A DNA stretch of 9,110 nt from CAZTLI01 sp964614375 (GTDB taxonomy: Bacteria > Chloroflexota > Anaerolineae > Aggregatilineales > Phototrophicaceae): NCBI GenBank assembly GCA_964614375.1, contig CAZTLI010000209.1:1-9110 (forward strand). The letters are read 5' to 3'. Below, in pieces: positions 1 to 7,336 of the stretch (position 1 is its first letter; the number at the start of each line of letters is the position of its first letter). The position numbers and the translations under genes were made by a program. The notes beneath the pieces were generated by a model. That model saw only the letters and a program-made list of their open reading frames with translations. It was not told the DNA's origin and ran no database searches.

Positions 1-33
1 AAAAACCGCCGGAGTGGGCGTTCCGGCGGCTTT
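1..33 (-). terminator. Intrinsic terminator of gltB
   Basis: A perfect 8-bp GC-rich stem pairs CCGCCGGA (6-13) with TCCGGCGG (22-29) around an 8-nt loop (14-21). Read on the minus strand it is followed by at least five T residues (1-5, and the run may continue outside the window). It lies 32 bp past the gltB stop codon, as expected for a rho-independent terminator closing that transcript. On the plus strand only a short interrupted T run follows, so activity in that direction would be weaker. Confidence 0.85.
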
Positions 34-65
34 GAGGAGGGATACATAGATGGAAAATAGCGAAT

Positions 66-3000
66 TTAGTTGAAACGCGGCGCGATTTTGACGAAGTGTT
101 CTTGAGGCCGCTTGAGCAGCACATACAGGGGTTGTGCCGCATCGGGCTGGTTGTTTTCTTCGAGCGTTTGGATATACAGGCTCAATAGCTCGTGTACATC
201 TTGAATGCCTTTATCGTCCAGTTGGAAGATGTCTACGATAGAACCTGCGGCGATACGTCGTCTTATGGCATCCACTGTCAGATTAACCTGTGGGTCGATA
301 CGCTGGTAGACCACGCCGCCTGTCATCCCAGCACACATCCAGGGACCAGGATCGCCGAGCACAAGGGCACGTCCAGCAGTCATGTACTCAAAGGCATAAC
401 CTTTGAGATTAGACCGCGCACCCAATCCACCAAGATCGTCACGTAAGGGTTGTGTCACCTGTCCGCCGAATATGACATCGGCACCACTCATCCGAATGCA
501 GGCACGGGTGTCGGCATTGCCCTGTACGATAAATTGACCGCCTTGCGCGCCATAGGCAAAACTCTTGCCGACAGACCCGTCCAGACGCAACCCATTGTGG
601 TTCAATCCTTTGAGGATTGTCACTTTGCCAGCACGGGCGCTCTTGGCGACACCATCCTGTGCGCCACCTTCGACCAGCACATTAATCGGTGCATCAAGAA
701 ACGCCGCTAAGCCATTGCCGGGGATAGCCGAGTTGCTAAAACTGAGGTTGAGGGCTTCGATATGTTCTCTGTATGGGAATTTACCCCGCCACAACGCGCC
801 AGCGAGATGCGTTCCCAGTGCCCGATCCATCGCCATGACCTGTTCGTCATCATAAGTCAATTCAAAGTCACCACCGCGCACGGCTTCAGCGATGACACTG
901 GTGATTTGTTTGCTGAGGGTGTTGCGCGGACGGGATAACCGGCGTCCACCGGGTTGTGCGTATGGACGGGCGACAGGGGGTACACGGCGCAGCAGCGGAG
1001 TCAGGTCGATACGATCATGCAAGTCGATTTGTTCCAGTAAATCGGCGCGGCCAACCAAATCCTGGGTGTGGGTGACGCCCAATTTTGCCGTCCATTTGCG
1101 GATGTCGTCACCGAGCATGGTGAACACCTTGTAAATGCCCTCAACAGCTTCTTCGTAGACACGCGGACGGAATGATTTTAGCCCTTTGATTTTGGCTTCT
1201 TCTTCGGTCTTGATATGGGTGGTGATACCGACATGGCATGTGCCATCCTGACACCCGCGACAAATTGTGCAGCCAACAGCGACCATCGCCAGTGTGCCAA
1301 AGCCCACCCGATTCGCGCCGAGACACAACATTTTCACCACATCGCGCCCGCTTTTCATACCGCCGTCGCACCAGATTTCGACCTGATTACGGAGACCGCT
1401 TTCGACCAGCATCCGATGTGCCAGCCAGACACCAATTTCAGAGGGTAGGCCAACGTGTCGCAGTGAATGGGCACGCGCCGCGCCTGTACCGCCTGTGTAA
1501 CCGGTGATGGTGATGATGTCTGCGCCCGCTTTGGCAACCCCAACCGCGATAATGCCGATACCGGGCACAACGGGCAGTTTGACAGAAACCCGTGCGTTGC
1601 TGTTCGCGGTTTTCAGTTCATCTATGAGCTGCGCGAGGTCTTCAATCGAGTACAAATCGTGATTGTTGCTGGGTGAAATCAAGGCAACACCGGGTGTCGT
1701 ATGACGCGCTGCCGCGACCTGTTCCGTGACTTTAAAACCGGGTAAATGACCGCCTTCGCCGGGTTTCGCGCCCTGACCGATTTTGATTTCGATGAGATTG
1801 CACGAATTGAGAAATTCAACGTTTACACCAAAGCGTGCCGAGGCCACCTGTTGTCCACGATTGTTGGGGTACTTGCCCATCAAATCGGGCAGTTCGCCGC
1901 CTTCGCCGTTCACGCAGATGATATTCAGTCGATACGCAGCCTCTGCATAGGCGCGGTAGGCCAGTTCACCCTGCGAGCCGAATGACATCGCGCTGATGAG
2001 CACAGGCATGGTGTGTCCGTCAATGCTGATGTCTACCGCTTCGGGCGCGATTGGCGTATCGCTTTCTTTTACTCCGAGAATATGGCGAATAGATACGGGG
2101 ATGCTGCTTTCGAGATTGAGCAGGACATCGGTATATTCTTCTAGTGACAATTTGCCGTGCGCGACATCTTCGGCTTTTTTCCACATCTTGGGGTAGAAGC
2201 GATCCGGGTTGGTTAGACGCCCTTTGGTTTCACCCCGAAATTCGCGGGCACGTTCTTCTGCGTCGGCTTTCAAGAACGACCATGTTGCACCCCGCGCCTC
2301 AGAACCGAAATAATTCGGTGTGCCGAACATTTCTGCCACACCCTTGGACAGCCCAATCGCGCTAAAACTGTGACCATAGCCGCGCAGTTCATGGCAGCCA
2401 ATCGTTGACGTGACCTTTTGCAGTCCACCTGTCAGAGCTTTGACCGTGTTGCTCAGCAAATGAATAATCTGTTCCTCTTCTAATTCTGACGCGCTGGCTT
2501 TGGGGGCAATATCCAGCGCAACCGCATAGAGCGCATAGGGGGCGACGGCGTTTGCACCGAGGCTGACACACAGCGCCAAATCGTGCAGATCACGTATCGC
2601 ACCAGTGCGGAGGACAATCCCGGTCTGGCGTCGCAAATTGCCTCCACCATCTGCTTGACGGAGGGCACGGTCAATGGCGGAGGTCGCCAACAGCGGGTCT
2701 ATCCACAGGGTTTCGCCGCTGAAGGGATTGGTATCATCCAATACCAGACAGGCACAACCCGCGCGTACCGCATCGACTGCCTGTGCTTGCAAGCGGCTAA
2801 TGGCCTCATCAATTGTTTCGTCGCTTTCCGCCGCAGCAGACAGGATGTGGGTGTGTTCGCCAAACAACGTCATCACATCTTCAAGCGTCATTGTGCCATA
2901 GTTGTTGGCAATCGTCCGCATCACATCTGGATGACCTAAAGCGGGATGTCCACCCAGCAGCAGCGGCGTTTGCAGACTGACAAGGGTCTGCGCGGCGTCG

Positions 3001-4817
3001 GAAGCAAAGCCAACATCAGGTCGTGCGCCGATGAACACTTCGGCTGAGAATTGTGCAGCTTCCCGTTCCCGGTCAATCGCGGGATTGGTCACGACGGCGA
3101 CGGTTTCTTTGAAGTAGTCCGCCAGATTCACCCGATTCTTACTGAGCGCAGCCAGGGGCCCGTCCCAACCGAGTGAACCGATTTGCTCTTTACCTTGTTC
3201 TGCCATGGTGGTGATGATACTCAGATGATAGCGTTCCCACCCCAAAGCCGACAGGGTGGCGGTGTTAAGTGCGGTTTCGGCTTGCTGCCAGGGGAGGTTG
3301 GCGACAGCTTCGACAACGGTCGCTTGCATTTCGGCTTCGGCGACGGCTGCGCCAACTGCCACAGGTTGCCTAATGGCCTGTCGTCCGCCCTGTGTGTGAT
3401 GTTGCCCATTGCCCGTCCCATGGTGTGGTGGCAATCCGGCAGCTTCATCGGACGTATATATCGGCAAACGATCCAATTCCCACACGCCACCCGGCAGTCC
3501 TGGATTGTGAATGTTACGGGCACGATACTGGTTGAATACATGCTGCTGAATGTCGGGATAGTACATGACATCTACAGAATGGCCACGATTGATGCGAAGG
3601 GCAACCTTTTCACCCGGCGCAAGCGGCTTCGGATCATCACTCATGCCATCCAGTGGGTAGACGCCCCGTTCCGATGTCGCGAAGTATTCTTTTTCGGTTT
3701 GCCCGAACCATAAAGGGCGCAATCCCAACGCATCAACACTGAAGACACACAAATCGCCCAAACGTGCGGCGACGGCGGCTGGCCCCTGTGCAAATGGCCC
3801 GAAGGCGCGTCGCATTTCGCCATACATCGCCTGTATTTCCTGCCGATTGTCCATCAGGTCGTGGTCAAAGGGTGGGAAGACATATTCCATCGCTTCAATC
3901 AAGTCCAACCCGAACCGCATACACAGCGCATGGAGGGCGCGGTCTATATCTTGTGAGTCGGAGTTGGCCGGGTCAAGCGGAATACCGAGCATCGCGGCTT
4001 CGATGCGAAAACGTGAAATGGTATTGAATTCACCATTATGACCGATTAAGCCGAAGGGTTGTGCGCGTTCAAAAATGGGGTTGGTATTGGTCGAGTAACG
4101 GGCATGACCGAGCGTGACCGCCGACGCATAATCCGGGTCGCGGAGTTCAGGATAATAGCGCCGCAGAATTTCTGCCGTACCCTGCACTTTGTACACAACA
4201 CTGTGCGACGAAAACGACGCGAAATGCACATCCAAATCCTGCTCGAGCTGCACTTGCATATTGAACAGGGCAGTGTCTAATTCTGCCGTTGGAACTTGCC
4301 CGTTGATGCCGGCGATTTGCCAGAAAACAGGCTCATTCTTTTCGGCATTGGGGCCGAGTACATGCCGATTCACGATGCCCGGTTGGTCGATGAGAATGTG
4401 TAATCCGGCTTCGCTAATCTGGCGGCACATTTCCTCAACGATGTGCTGGGCACGGGTGCGCGCTGTGGCTGGAATCATCACATGCGCGACCCAGAAATTG
4501 CGGTCTGTCGCGAGGGAAGAACGCAAGCCCATTTCTGCCAGCCGCTTAGTCCATAGTTGTCGCGGAATATCCGTCAGGATGCCGACACCATCGCCTTCAC
4601 CATTAATGTAGCCCGTGCGATGCCCCATCCGAGTCAGTGCAGCAATTGTCCGTTTCACATTACCATGTGTCGCTTGCCCGCCTTTACGTACAGCACAAAT
4701 AAGCGCGCACGCATCGCGCTCCGACGTGTCGATTGGATGGAGGTCTTCGATATTTTGAGCAGACTGATGCTGCGTATTGTGGTCTCTGTCCATAGCTTGT
4801 TCTACCTTACTGCTCAC
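66..4817 (-). CDS. gltB: Glutamate synthase (GOGAT) large subunit
   Basis: This cytoplasmic flavo-iron-sulfur enzyme of ammonia assimilation hydrolyses glutamine and transfers the ammonia to 2-oxoglutarate, making glutamate. The 1583 codons cover the whole family architecture. An N-terminal Ntn-type glutaminase domain runs from about residue 37 to 430; Cys37 (in RDACALICAVRK) is the expected nucleophile after propeptide removal, and GHARYSTNTNP (237-247) and HNGEFNT (260-266) are its substrate-site motifs. A central domain (about 525-800) and an FMN/2-oxoglutarate barrel (about 830-1225) follow. The [3Fe-4S] loop is C1183-x5-C1189-x4-C1194, with an additional Cys1186. The GXGXG beta-helix domain (about 1300-1540) ends the protein. 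A His/Gln/Ala-rich stretch (about 460-510) looks like a lineage-specific linker. The outermost start is GTG (4815-4817) without a clear ribosome binding site; ATG at 4791-4793, preceded by AAGG, is an equally good start and would put the nucleophile at position 29. No gltD is adjacent. Confidence 0.96.
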   Translation of the reverse strand: MSSKVEQAMDRDHNTQHQSAQNIEDLHPIDTSERDACALICAVRKGGQATHGNVKRTIAALTRMGHRTGYINGEGDGVGILTDIPRQLWTKRLAEMGLRSSLATDRNFWVAHVMIPATARTRAQHIVEEMCRQISEAGLHILIDQPGIVNRHVLGPNAEKNEPVFWQIAGINGQVPTAELDTALFNMQVQLEQDLDVHFASFSSHSVVYKVQGTAEILRRYYPELRDPDYASAVTLGHARYSTNTNPIFERAQPFGLIGHNGEFNTISRFRIEAAMLGIPLDPANSDSQDIDRALHALCMRFGLDLIEAMEYVFPPFDHDLMDNRQEIQAMYGEMRRAFGPFAQGPAAVAARLGDLCVFSVDALGLRPLWFGQTEKEYFATSERGVYPLDGMSDDPKPLAPGEKVALRINRGHSVDVMYYPDIQQHVFNQYRARNIHNPGLPGGVWELDRLPIYTSDEAAGLPPHHGTGNGQHHTQGGRQAIRQPVAVGAAVAEAEMQATVVEAVANLPWQQAETALNTATLSALGWERYHLSIITTMAEQGKEQIGSLGWDGPLAALSKNRVNLADYFKETVAVVTNPAIDREREAAQFSAEVFIGARPDVGFASDAAQTLVSLQTPLLLGGHPALGHPDVMRTIANNYGTMTLEDVMTLFGEHTHILSAAAESDETIDEAISRLQAQAVDAVRAGCACLVLDDTNPFSGETLWIDPLLATSAIDRALRQADGGGNLRRQTGIVLRTGAIRDLHDLALCVSLGANAVAPYALYAVALDIAPKASASELEEEQIIHLLSNTVKALTGGLQKVTSTIGCHELRGYGHSFSAIGLSKGVAEMFGTPNYFGSEARGATWSFLKADAEERAREFRGETKGRLTNPDRFYPKMWKKAEDVAHGKLSLEEYTDVLLNLESSIPVSIRHILGVKESDTPIAPEAVDISIDGHTMPVLISAMSFGSQGELAYRAYAEAAYRLNIICVNGEGGELPDLMGKYPNNRGQQVASARFGVNVEFLNSCNLIEIKIGQGAKPGEGGHLPGFKVTEQVAAARHTTPGVALISPSNNHDLYSIEDLAQLIDELKTANSNARVSVKLPVVPGIGIIAVGVAKAGADIITITGYTGGTGAARAHSLRHVGLPSEIGVWLAHRMLVESGLRNQVEIWCDGGMKSGRDVVKMLCLGANRVGFGTLAMVAVGCTICRGCQDGTCHVGITTHIKTEEEAKIKGLKSFRPRVYEEAVEGIYKVFTMLGDDIRKWTAKLGVTHTQDLVGRADLLEQIDLHDRIDLTPLLRRVPPVARPYAQPGGRRLSRPRNTLSKQITSVIAEAVRGGDFELTYDDEQVMAMDRALGTHLAGALWRGKFPYREHIEALNLSFSNSAIPGNGLAAFLDAPINVLVEGGAQDGVAKSARAGKVTILKGLNHNGLRLDGSVGKSFAYGAQGGQFIVQGNADTRACIRMSGADVIFGGQVTQPLRDDLGGLGARSNLKGYAFEYMTAGRALVLGDPGPWMCAGMTGGVVYQRIDPQVNLTVDAIRRRIAAGSIVDIFQLDDKGIQDVHELLSLYIQTLEENNQPDAAQPLYVLLKRPQEHFVKIAPRFN

Positions 4818-4902
4818 ATTGCCATAAGTGCGAAAAACAGTGCGCGTGGATGATGATAAAGTGTGTGCGCGACTGTTATTTGTTGCTTATTCACAAAATA
4901 GG

Positions 4903-4931
4903 AGTTGTTCCTTGCAATTAATGTAACAACT
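4903..4931. repeat. 7-bp inverted repeat in gltB leader
   Basis: AGTTGTT (4903-4909) and AACAACT (4925-4931) are perfect reverse complements separated by 15 AT-rich bases that themselves contain TTGCAA. The centre lies about 100 bp upstream of the gltB start. It could be an operator for a dimeric regulator or a weak RNA hairpin. No T run follows it in the gltB direction, so it does not look like an attenuator terminator. Confidence 0.4.
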
Positions 4932-4950
4932 TGTGCCTGCAAAATCATCG

Positions 4951-4961
4951 GATAGGCTATC
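4951..4961. repeat. 11-bp palindrome GATAGGCTATC
   Basis: GATAG (4951-4955) and CTATC (4957-4961) flank a single central G. It sits just downstream of the candidate -10 element of the gltB promoter, near the predicted transcription start, a common place for a repressor operator. A palindrome of this size can occur by chance. Confidence 0.3.
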
Positions 4962-4989
4962 TGAGGTTTTTTGTACGAGTCTGTGGTAA

Positions 4990-4999
4990 TTTGCACAAT
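4990..4999. promoter_or_regulatory. TTTGCACAAT motif, copy upstream of gltB
   Basis: The 10-mer TTTGCACAAT is identical to the one at 6805-6814 upstream of the regulator gene. Its core TTG-CA-CAA is nearly two-fold symmetric. On the minus strand it reads ATTGTGCAAA and overlaps the candidate -35 hexamer TTGTGC of the gltB promoter. A partial third occurrence of the half-site, TTGTGC, lies at 4931-4936. It could be an operator for the PucR-family protein or a shared promoter element. Confidence 0.4.
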
Positions 5000-5102
5000 T
5001 AAATCTTCAAATGGATGTCTGGCGAGTCAGATTAGGGGGAATATGAAGTTAAAATGGAGAATTCATTTATATGGTGAATGCAGTTGCCGGGAGTATTGTC
5101 GA

Positions 5103-6743
5103 TTAATTCAACGCCAACAAGCGGCGGATGGTGAGCGCCAGATGCAGGGCTAAACGGGTCTCTGGACGATTGAGGTCAATCTCTGCAATTTCATTAATAC
5201 GGTTCATGCGATAGAGCAGTGTGTTCCGATGCACAATCAACGCTTCGGCAGTCTGGCTGAGGTTGCCATGACAGTTGAAGAAGGCTTCCAGAGTCTTGAT
5301 GAGGTCAGCATGTTGGCGCATATCATACTCAATGAGTGTGCCCAATGTGCGCTCGCAAAATTCTTTCAATTTTTCACGATCCGACAGGCTAAGAATCAGT
5401 TGATAGACGCCCAAATCGCCAATATAAAGGGGGGTTTCGGCCTGTAGACGGACTGCTAATTCCAGTGCTTGGGTTGCGTCTCGATAACTGGTGCGCCACG
5501 CATTGATGTCGCGCGCTGCTTGTCCTAAACCCACTGCCACTTTGTGCTGTGGGAATTGGCGACGGATGTCTTTGCTGAACGCATTCGCCAGTTTCAGACT
5601 GCTGTCGATGGGGTCTTTGGGGGACGTGGCATGAAAGACCAGCACCTCTTGTTCGCGCTCACGCTGCCAGACCAGTGCCGCCGCTTTTTGTGCCGAAATG
5701 GTTGCATTAACCAGGGTCTCCAGACGCCGGGTTGACGGGGTATTTTCGCCTTGCCATGACAACACAATCGCGATGTGCGTTTGCATCATGTCGTGCTCAA
5801 ACCGTTCTCCCTGTCGAATAGCTTCTTGCTGGCTAACATCGCCGATGAGCAAACGGTCAAGAAACGTGCCCCGCAGGCGCTTTTCGGTATCGCTGACGGC
5901 TTTGGCCTTCGCCATTTCGAGCGCGCAGGCTGCCGCGCCATGTTCACAGACAAGCAGGTCAATATCATCAAGGTCTTCATCGTGCCCGACAATTGTCAGA
6001 TAGCCGCGTCCGATGTCTTTGGTAATCACAGGCGAAACCAAACGCGCCAGTCCCGGCGTCGGCAGGGATTGCATCACCACAGCGGTATCAACCTCACTCA
6101 CGCGATGCCTGTCTTGAAATTCAATTGGCAGGTTGTCCTCTTTTTTCAGAAATGACTCAATATCATCCCACTGCGCGACCAACTGCGGCTGCACGGTGCT
6201 GTATAGAATCCGCAGGCGTTTATCTTGAATGATGACGGCCTTATTGGTCAGGCGTGCCATGGCATTGATGAGTTCAGGCATGCCCTCGTTGCGCGACGAG
6301 ATTTGGGTAAGCTGGCGATAGATTTGTGTGCCGCGGCGTTCGATTTGACCTTTGCGGTCTACCAGCAGGCTGACAATCGCGCGTTCAACCACACGAATAC
6401 GATTGCCGGGGGGGAGTGCTAGCACAGGGATACTATAGGCTTTGGCTTCGGCAATGGCGGTGGGCGAGGCATTGTCGCTCAATACGACGGCTGCCGCTTT
6501 CATGTCCGACGCCCAGCGGATCGCATCGACATCATTGATGATGCGCGGTTGTCCACTGCCTAATGGCGCGACCAGCACAATTTCGCCTTCCTGGGGTGGC
6601 GTTGTCGGCACCGCGTTTTCTGGATAGAGAATGGTTGTCCACGTCACCTGCCGATTCAGCAGACCATCACCCGCAATGACTCGCGTGCCTAATGGCAGTG
6701 CGAGTTTGCGTACATCTTCGACTGATATGACGTGTTCACTCAT
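5103..6743 (-). CDS. PucR/CdaR-family transcriptional regulator
   Basis: This is a cytoplasmic DNA-binding regulator of 546 residues from ATG 6743, normal for long PucR-type proteins. The N-terminal PucR ligand domain covers about residues 5-120 (VEDVRKLALPLGTRVIAG, then QEGEIVLVAP and AAAVVLSD). A GAF-like middle region spans about 150-285 and a CdaR-type GGDEF-like region about 320-440. The C-terminal helix-turn-helix (about 480-540) contains the family hallmark NLSQTAEALIVHRNTLLYRMNRI. Family members often act in purine, amino-acid or sugar-acid catabolism; the inducer here is unknown. The reading frame stays open to a TTG at 6771-6773 and an ATG at 6756-6758. I chose ATG 6743 because the PucR domain begins right after it and because the candidate promoter would start transcription close to the TTG, leaving it almost no leader. 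The gene is co-directional with gltB, 285 bp ahead of it, so gltB is a natural candidate target. Confidence 0.9.
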   Translation of the reverse strand: MSEHVISVEDVRKLALPLGTRVIAGDGLLNRQVTWTTILYPENAVPTTPPQEGEIVLVAPLGSGQPRIINDVDAIRWASDMKAAAVVLSDNASPTAIAEAKAYSIPVLALPPGNRIRVVERAIVSLLVDRKGQIERRGTQIYRQLTQISSRNEGMPELINAMARLTNKAVIIQDKRLRILYSTVQPQLVAQWDDIESFLKKEDNLPIEFQDRHRVSEVDTAVVMQSLPTPGLARLVSPVITKDIGRGYLTIVGHDEDLDDIDLLVCEHGAAACALEMAKAKAVSDTEKRLRGTFLDRLLIGDVSQQEAIRQGERFEHDMMQTHIAIVLSWQGENTPSTRRLETLVNATISAQKAAALVWQREREQEVLVFHATSPKDPIDSSLKLANAFSKDIRRQFPQHKVAVGLGQAARDINAWRTSYRDATQALELAVRLQAETPLYIGDLGVYQLILSLSDREKLKEFCERTLGTLIEYDMRQHADLIKTLEAFFNCHGNLSQTAEALIVHRNTLLYRMNRINEIAEIDLNRPETRLALHLALTIRRLLALN

Positions 6744-6785
6744 AGTACCGCTTTGCATGATGTCGCCCGGCAAGGTTGTCGATTT

Positions 6786-6813
6786 ATTTTATGGGTTTTA
6801 GCAGTTTGCACAA
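6786..6813 (-). promoter_or_regulatory. Candidate promoter of the PucR regulator
   Basis: On the minus strand TTGTGC (complement of 6808-6813) is separated by 16 bp from TAAAAT (complement of 6786-6791). Transcription would begin near 6779, leaving about 35 nt before ATG 6743. The -35 hexamer lies inside the shared TTTGCACAAT motif. The -10 is good and the -35 is weak. Confidence 0.4.
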
Positions 6814-6814
6814 T
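6805..6814. promoter_or_regulatory. TTTGCACAAT motif, copy upstream of pucR-type gene
   Basis: This exact copy of the 10-mer at 4990-4999 lies 62-71 bp before the chosen ATG of the regulator and overlaps its candidate -35. A regulator site at its own promoter and at the next gene downstream would fit autoregulation plus control of gltB. This is inference from the shared sequence; I know of no established site of this sequence for this family. Confidence 0.4.
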
Positions 6815-6834
6815 AGAGTCTTTGACATCCGCGC

Positions 6835-7170
6835 TTACGTTTCACCTGTAATAACGCCGATTCCAATCACCGCCGCGAAGATCAGCAGTGAAATCGGCAG
6901 CATGTCAATATTCGGATTAATTTGATTGCTATAATAGGCCGCTACCAGTAATAATGAGCCTGCAATCCACGTTGAAGGGCTCACGCGCCACCCGCGCGCG
7001 TATTGATAAATACCGGAAATCAATAAAATAGCCCCGCCTGCAAGTGGGGTGACCCAGTGAGGTAAACCGGCTGAATCTTCAGGAATCAGTGTAATAACCG
7101 CAAATACAGCGACCAGTGCAAACCATGTAATGCGCTCGACTTTGGCTTCTGCTTCACTTTTGGCGGGCAT
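6835..7170 (-). CDS. Small four-helix membrane protein, function unknown
   Basis: I do not recognise this 111-residue protein. It starts with a short charged segment (MPAKSEAEAKVERITW) followed by four hydrophobic stretches at about 15-30, 38-58, 66-81 and 90-108, with short polar loops (around EDSAGLP, QYARGWRVSP and NQINPNID). It is therefore probably an integral inner-membrane protein with both ends on the same side. The start at ATG 7168-7170 is preferred because AAGGGAAGGA lies just upstream at good ribosome-binding spacing. The frame stays open to 7266, but the extra 32 residues would run through the AT-rich promoter-like repeats. The gene is co-directional with the regulator 91 bp downstream and divergent from the lipoprotein. 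Nothing in the sequence ties it to nitrogen metabolism. Confidence 0.75.
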   Translation of the reverse strand: MPAKSEAEAKVERITWFALVAVFAVITLIPEDSAGLPHWVTPLAGGAILLISGIYQYARGWRVSPSTWIAGSLLLVAAYYSNQINPNIDMLPISLLIFAAVIGIGVITGET

Positions 7171-7181
7171 ATTTGTCCTTC
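7171..7181 (-). promoter_or_regulatory. Ribosome binding site fixing the membrane-protein start
   Basis: On the minus strand AAGGA lies six to ten bases before ATG 7170, within the purine-rich run AAGGGAAGGA. It is among the clearest Shine-Dalgarno sequences in the window and supports the short form of the gene over a start at 7266. Confidence 0.6.
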
Positions 7182-7189
7182 CCTTCGCG

Positions 7190-7227
7190 ATTTGTATATT
7201 ATGTCCCATTATACAAATTATACAAAT
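7190..7227. promoter_or_regulatory. Triple 9-bp element (TATACAAAT) with tandem -10 boxes
   Basis: TATACAAAT occurs twice back to back (7210-7218 and 7219-7227), and its exact reverse complement ATTTGTATA occurs at 7190-7198, 11 bp away. On the minus strand this creates two overlapping-style -10 boxes, TATAAT (complement of 7208-7213 and 7217-7222), in front of the small membrane-protein gene. The inverted copy would fall just after the transcription start. The array is either a repressor operator on a strong promoter or a duplicated promoter core. No good -35 is visible at standard spacing. Confidence 0.5.
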
Positions 7228-7277
7228 CAATTGCTGCTGTTGACCCACCGATTGCATGACGGTCAATAGGAAGCGGA

Positions 7278-7305
7278 TTGCACATCGCCTGAATACCGCT
7301 AGAAT
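7278..7305 (+). promoter_or_regulatory. Candidate promoter of lipoprotein-phosphofructokinase unit
   Basis: TTGCAC (7278-7283) is separated by 16 bp from TAGAAT (7300-7305), a plausible sigma-70-type pair. Transcription would start near 7312, about 25 nt before the lipoprotein ATG. The -35 region shares seven bases (TTGCACA) with the motif seen upstream of gltB and the regulator, which may be coincidence. Confidence 0.45.
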
Positions 7306-7336
7306 GGGAATGGACTGACGACGGATTGGTTACTTT

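Larger units (their letters stand above)
4818..5102 (-). promoter_or_regulatory. gltB upstream region with candidate promoter and dyads
   Basis: This 285-bp gap between pucR and gltB has no convincing gene and no clear terminator for the regulator. On the minus strand a TTGTGC (complement of 4993-4998) is spaced 17 bp from TACAAA (complement of 4970-4975), a modest sigma-70-like promoter that would give a leader of roughly 145 nt. The candidate -35 lies inside the TTTGCACAAT motif (4990-4999) also found before pucR. Two dyads lie downstream in the would-be leader: the 11-bp palindrome GATAGGCTATC and a 7-bp inverted repeat AGTTGTT/AACAACT. The promoter assignment is inference; the sequence elements are directly visible. 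Confidence 0.4.

Noticed and set aside
50..73. Plus-strand mini-ORF of seven codons (MENSEFS) behind a strong GAGGAGGG ribosome-binding-like sequence
   Set aside because: It is too short, ends inside the end of gltB on the opposite strand, and has no promoter-like sequence; the purine run is probably chance.
3183..3713. 176-codon plus-strand open frame antisense to gltB
   Set aside because: gltB is unambiguous here and the antisense frame shows no recognisable domain; it reflects codon bias of the real gene.
5050..5102. Possible terminator after the PucR-type gene
   Set aside because: I found no GC-rich stem followed by a T run on the minus strand; read-through into gltB is therefore possible.
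6744..6773. Upstream extension of the regulator to TTG 6773 or ATG 6758
   Set aside because: The extra residues precede the PucR domain, the TTG lies almost at the predicted transcription start, and neither start has a convincing ribosome binding site; ATG 6758 remains possible.
7171..7266. Extended start of the membrane protein at 7266
   Set aside because: The added segment runs through the TATAAT-containing repeat array, while ATG 7170 has a clear Shine-Dalgarno sequence.
7278..7284. TTGCACA in the lipoprotein promoter as a third copy of the shared motif
   Set aside because: It matches only seven bases, and TTGCAC is also expected as a -35-like hexamer; similar partial matches occur inside coding sequence, for example near 1263 and 3051.
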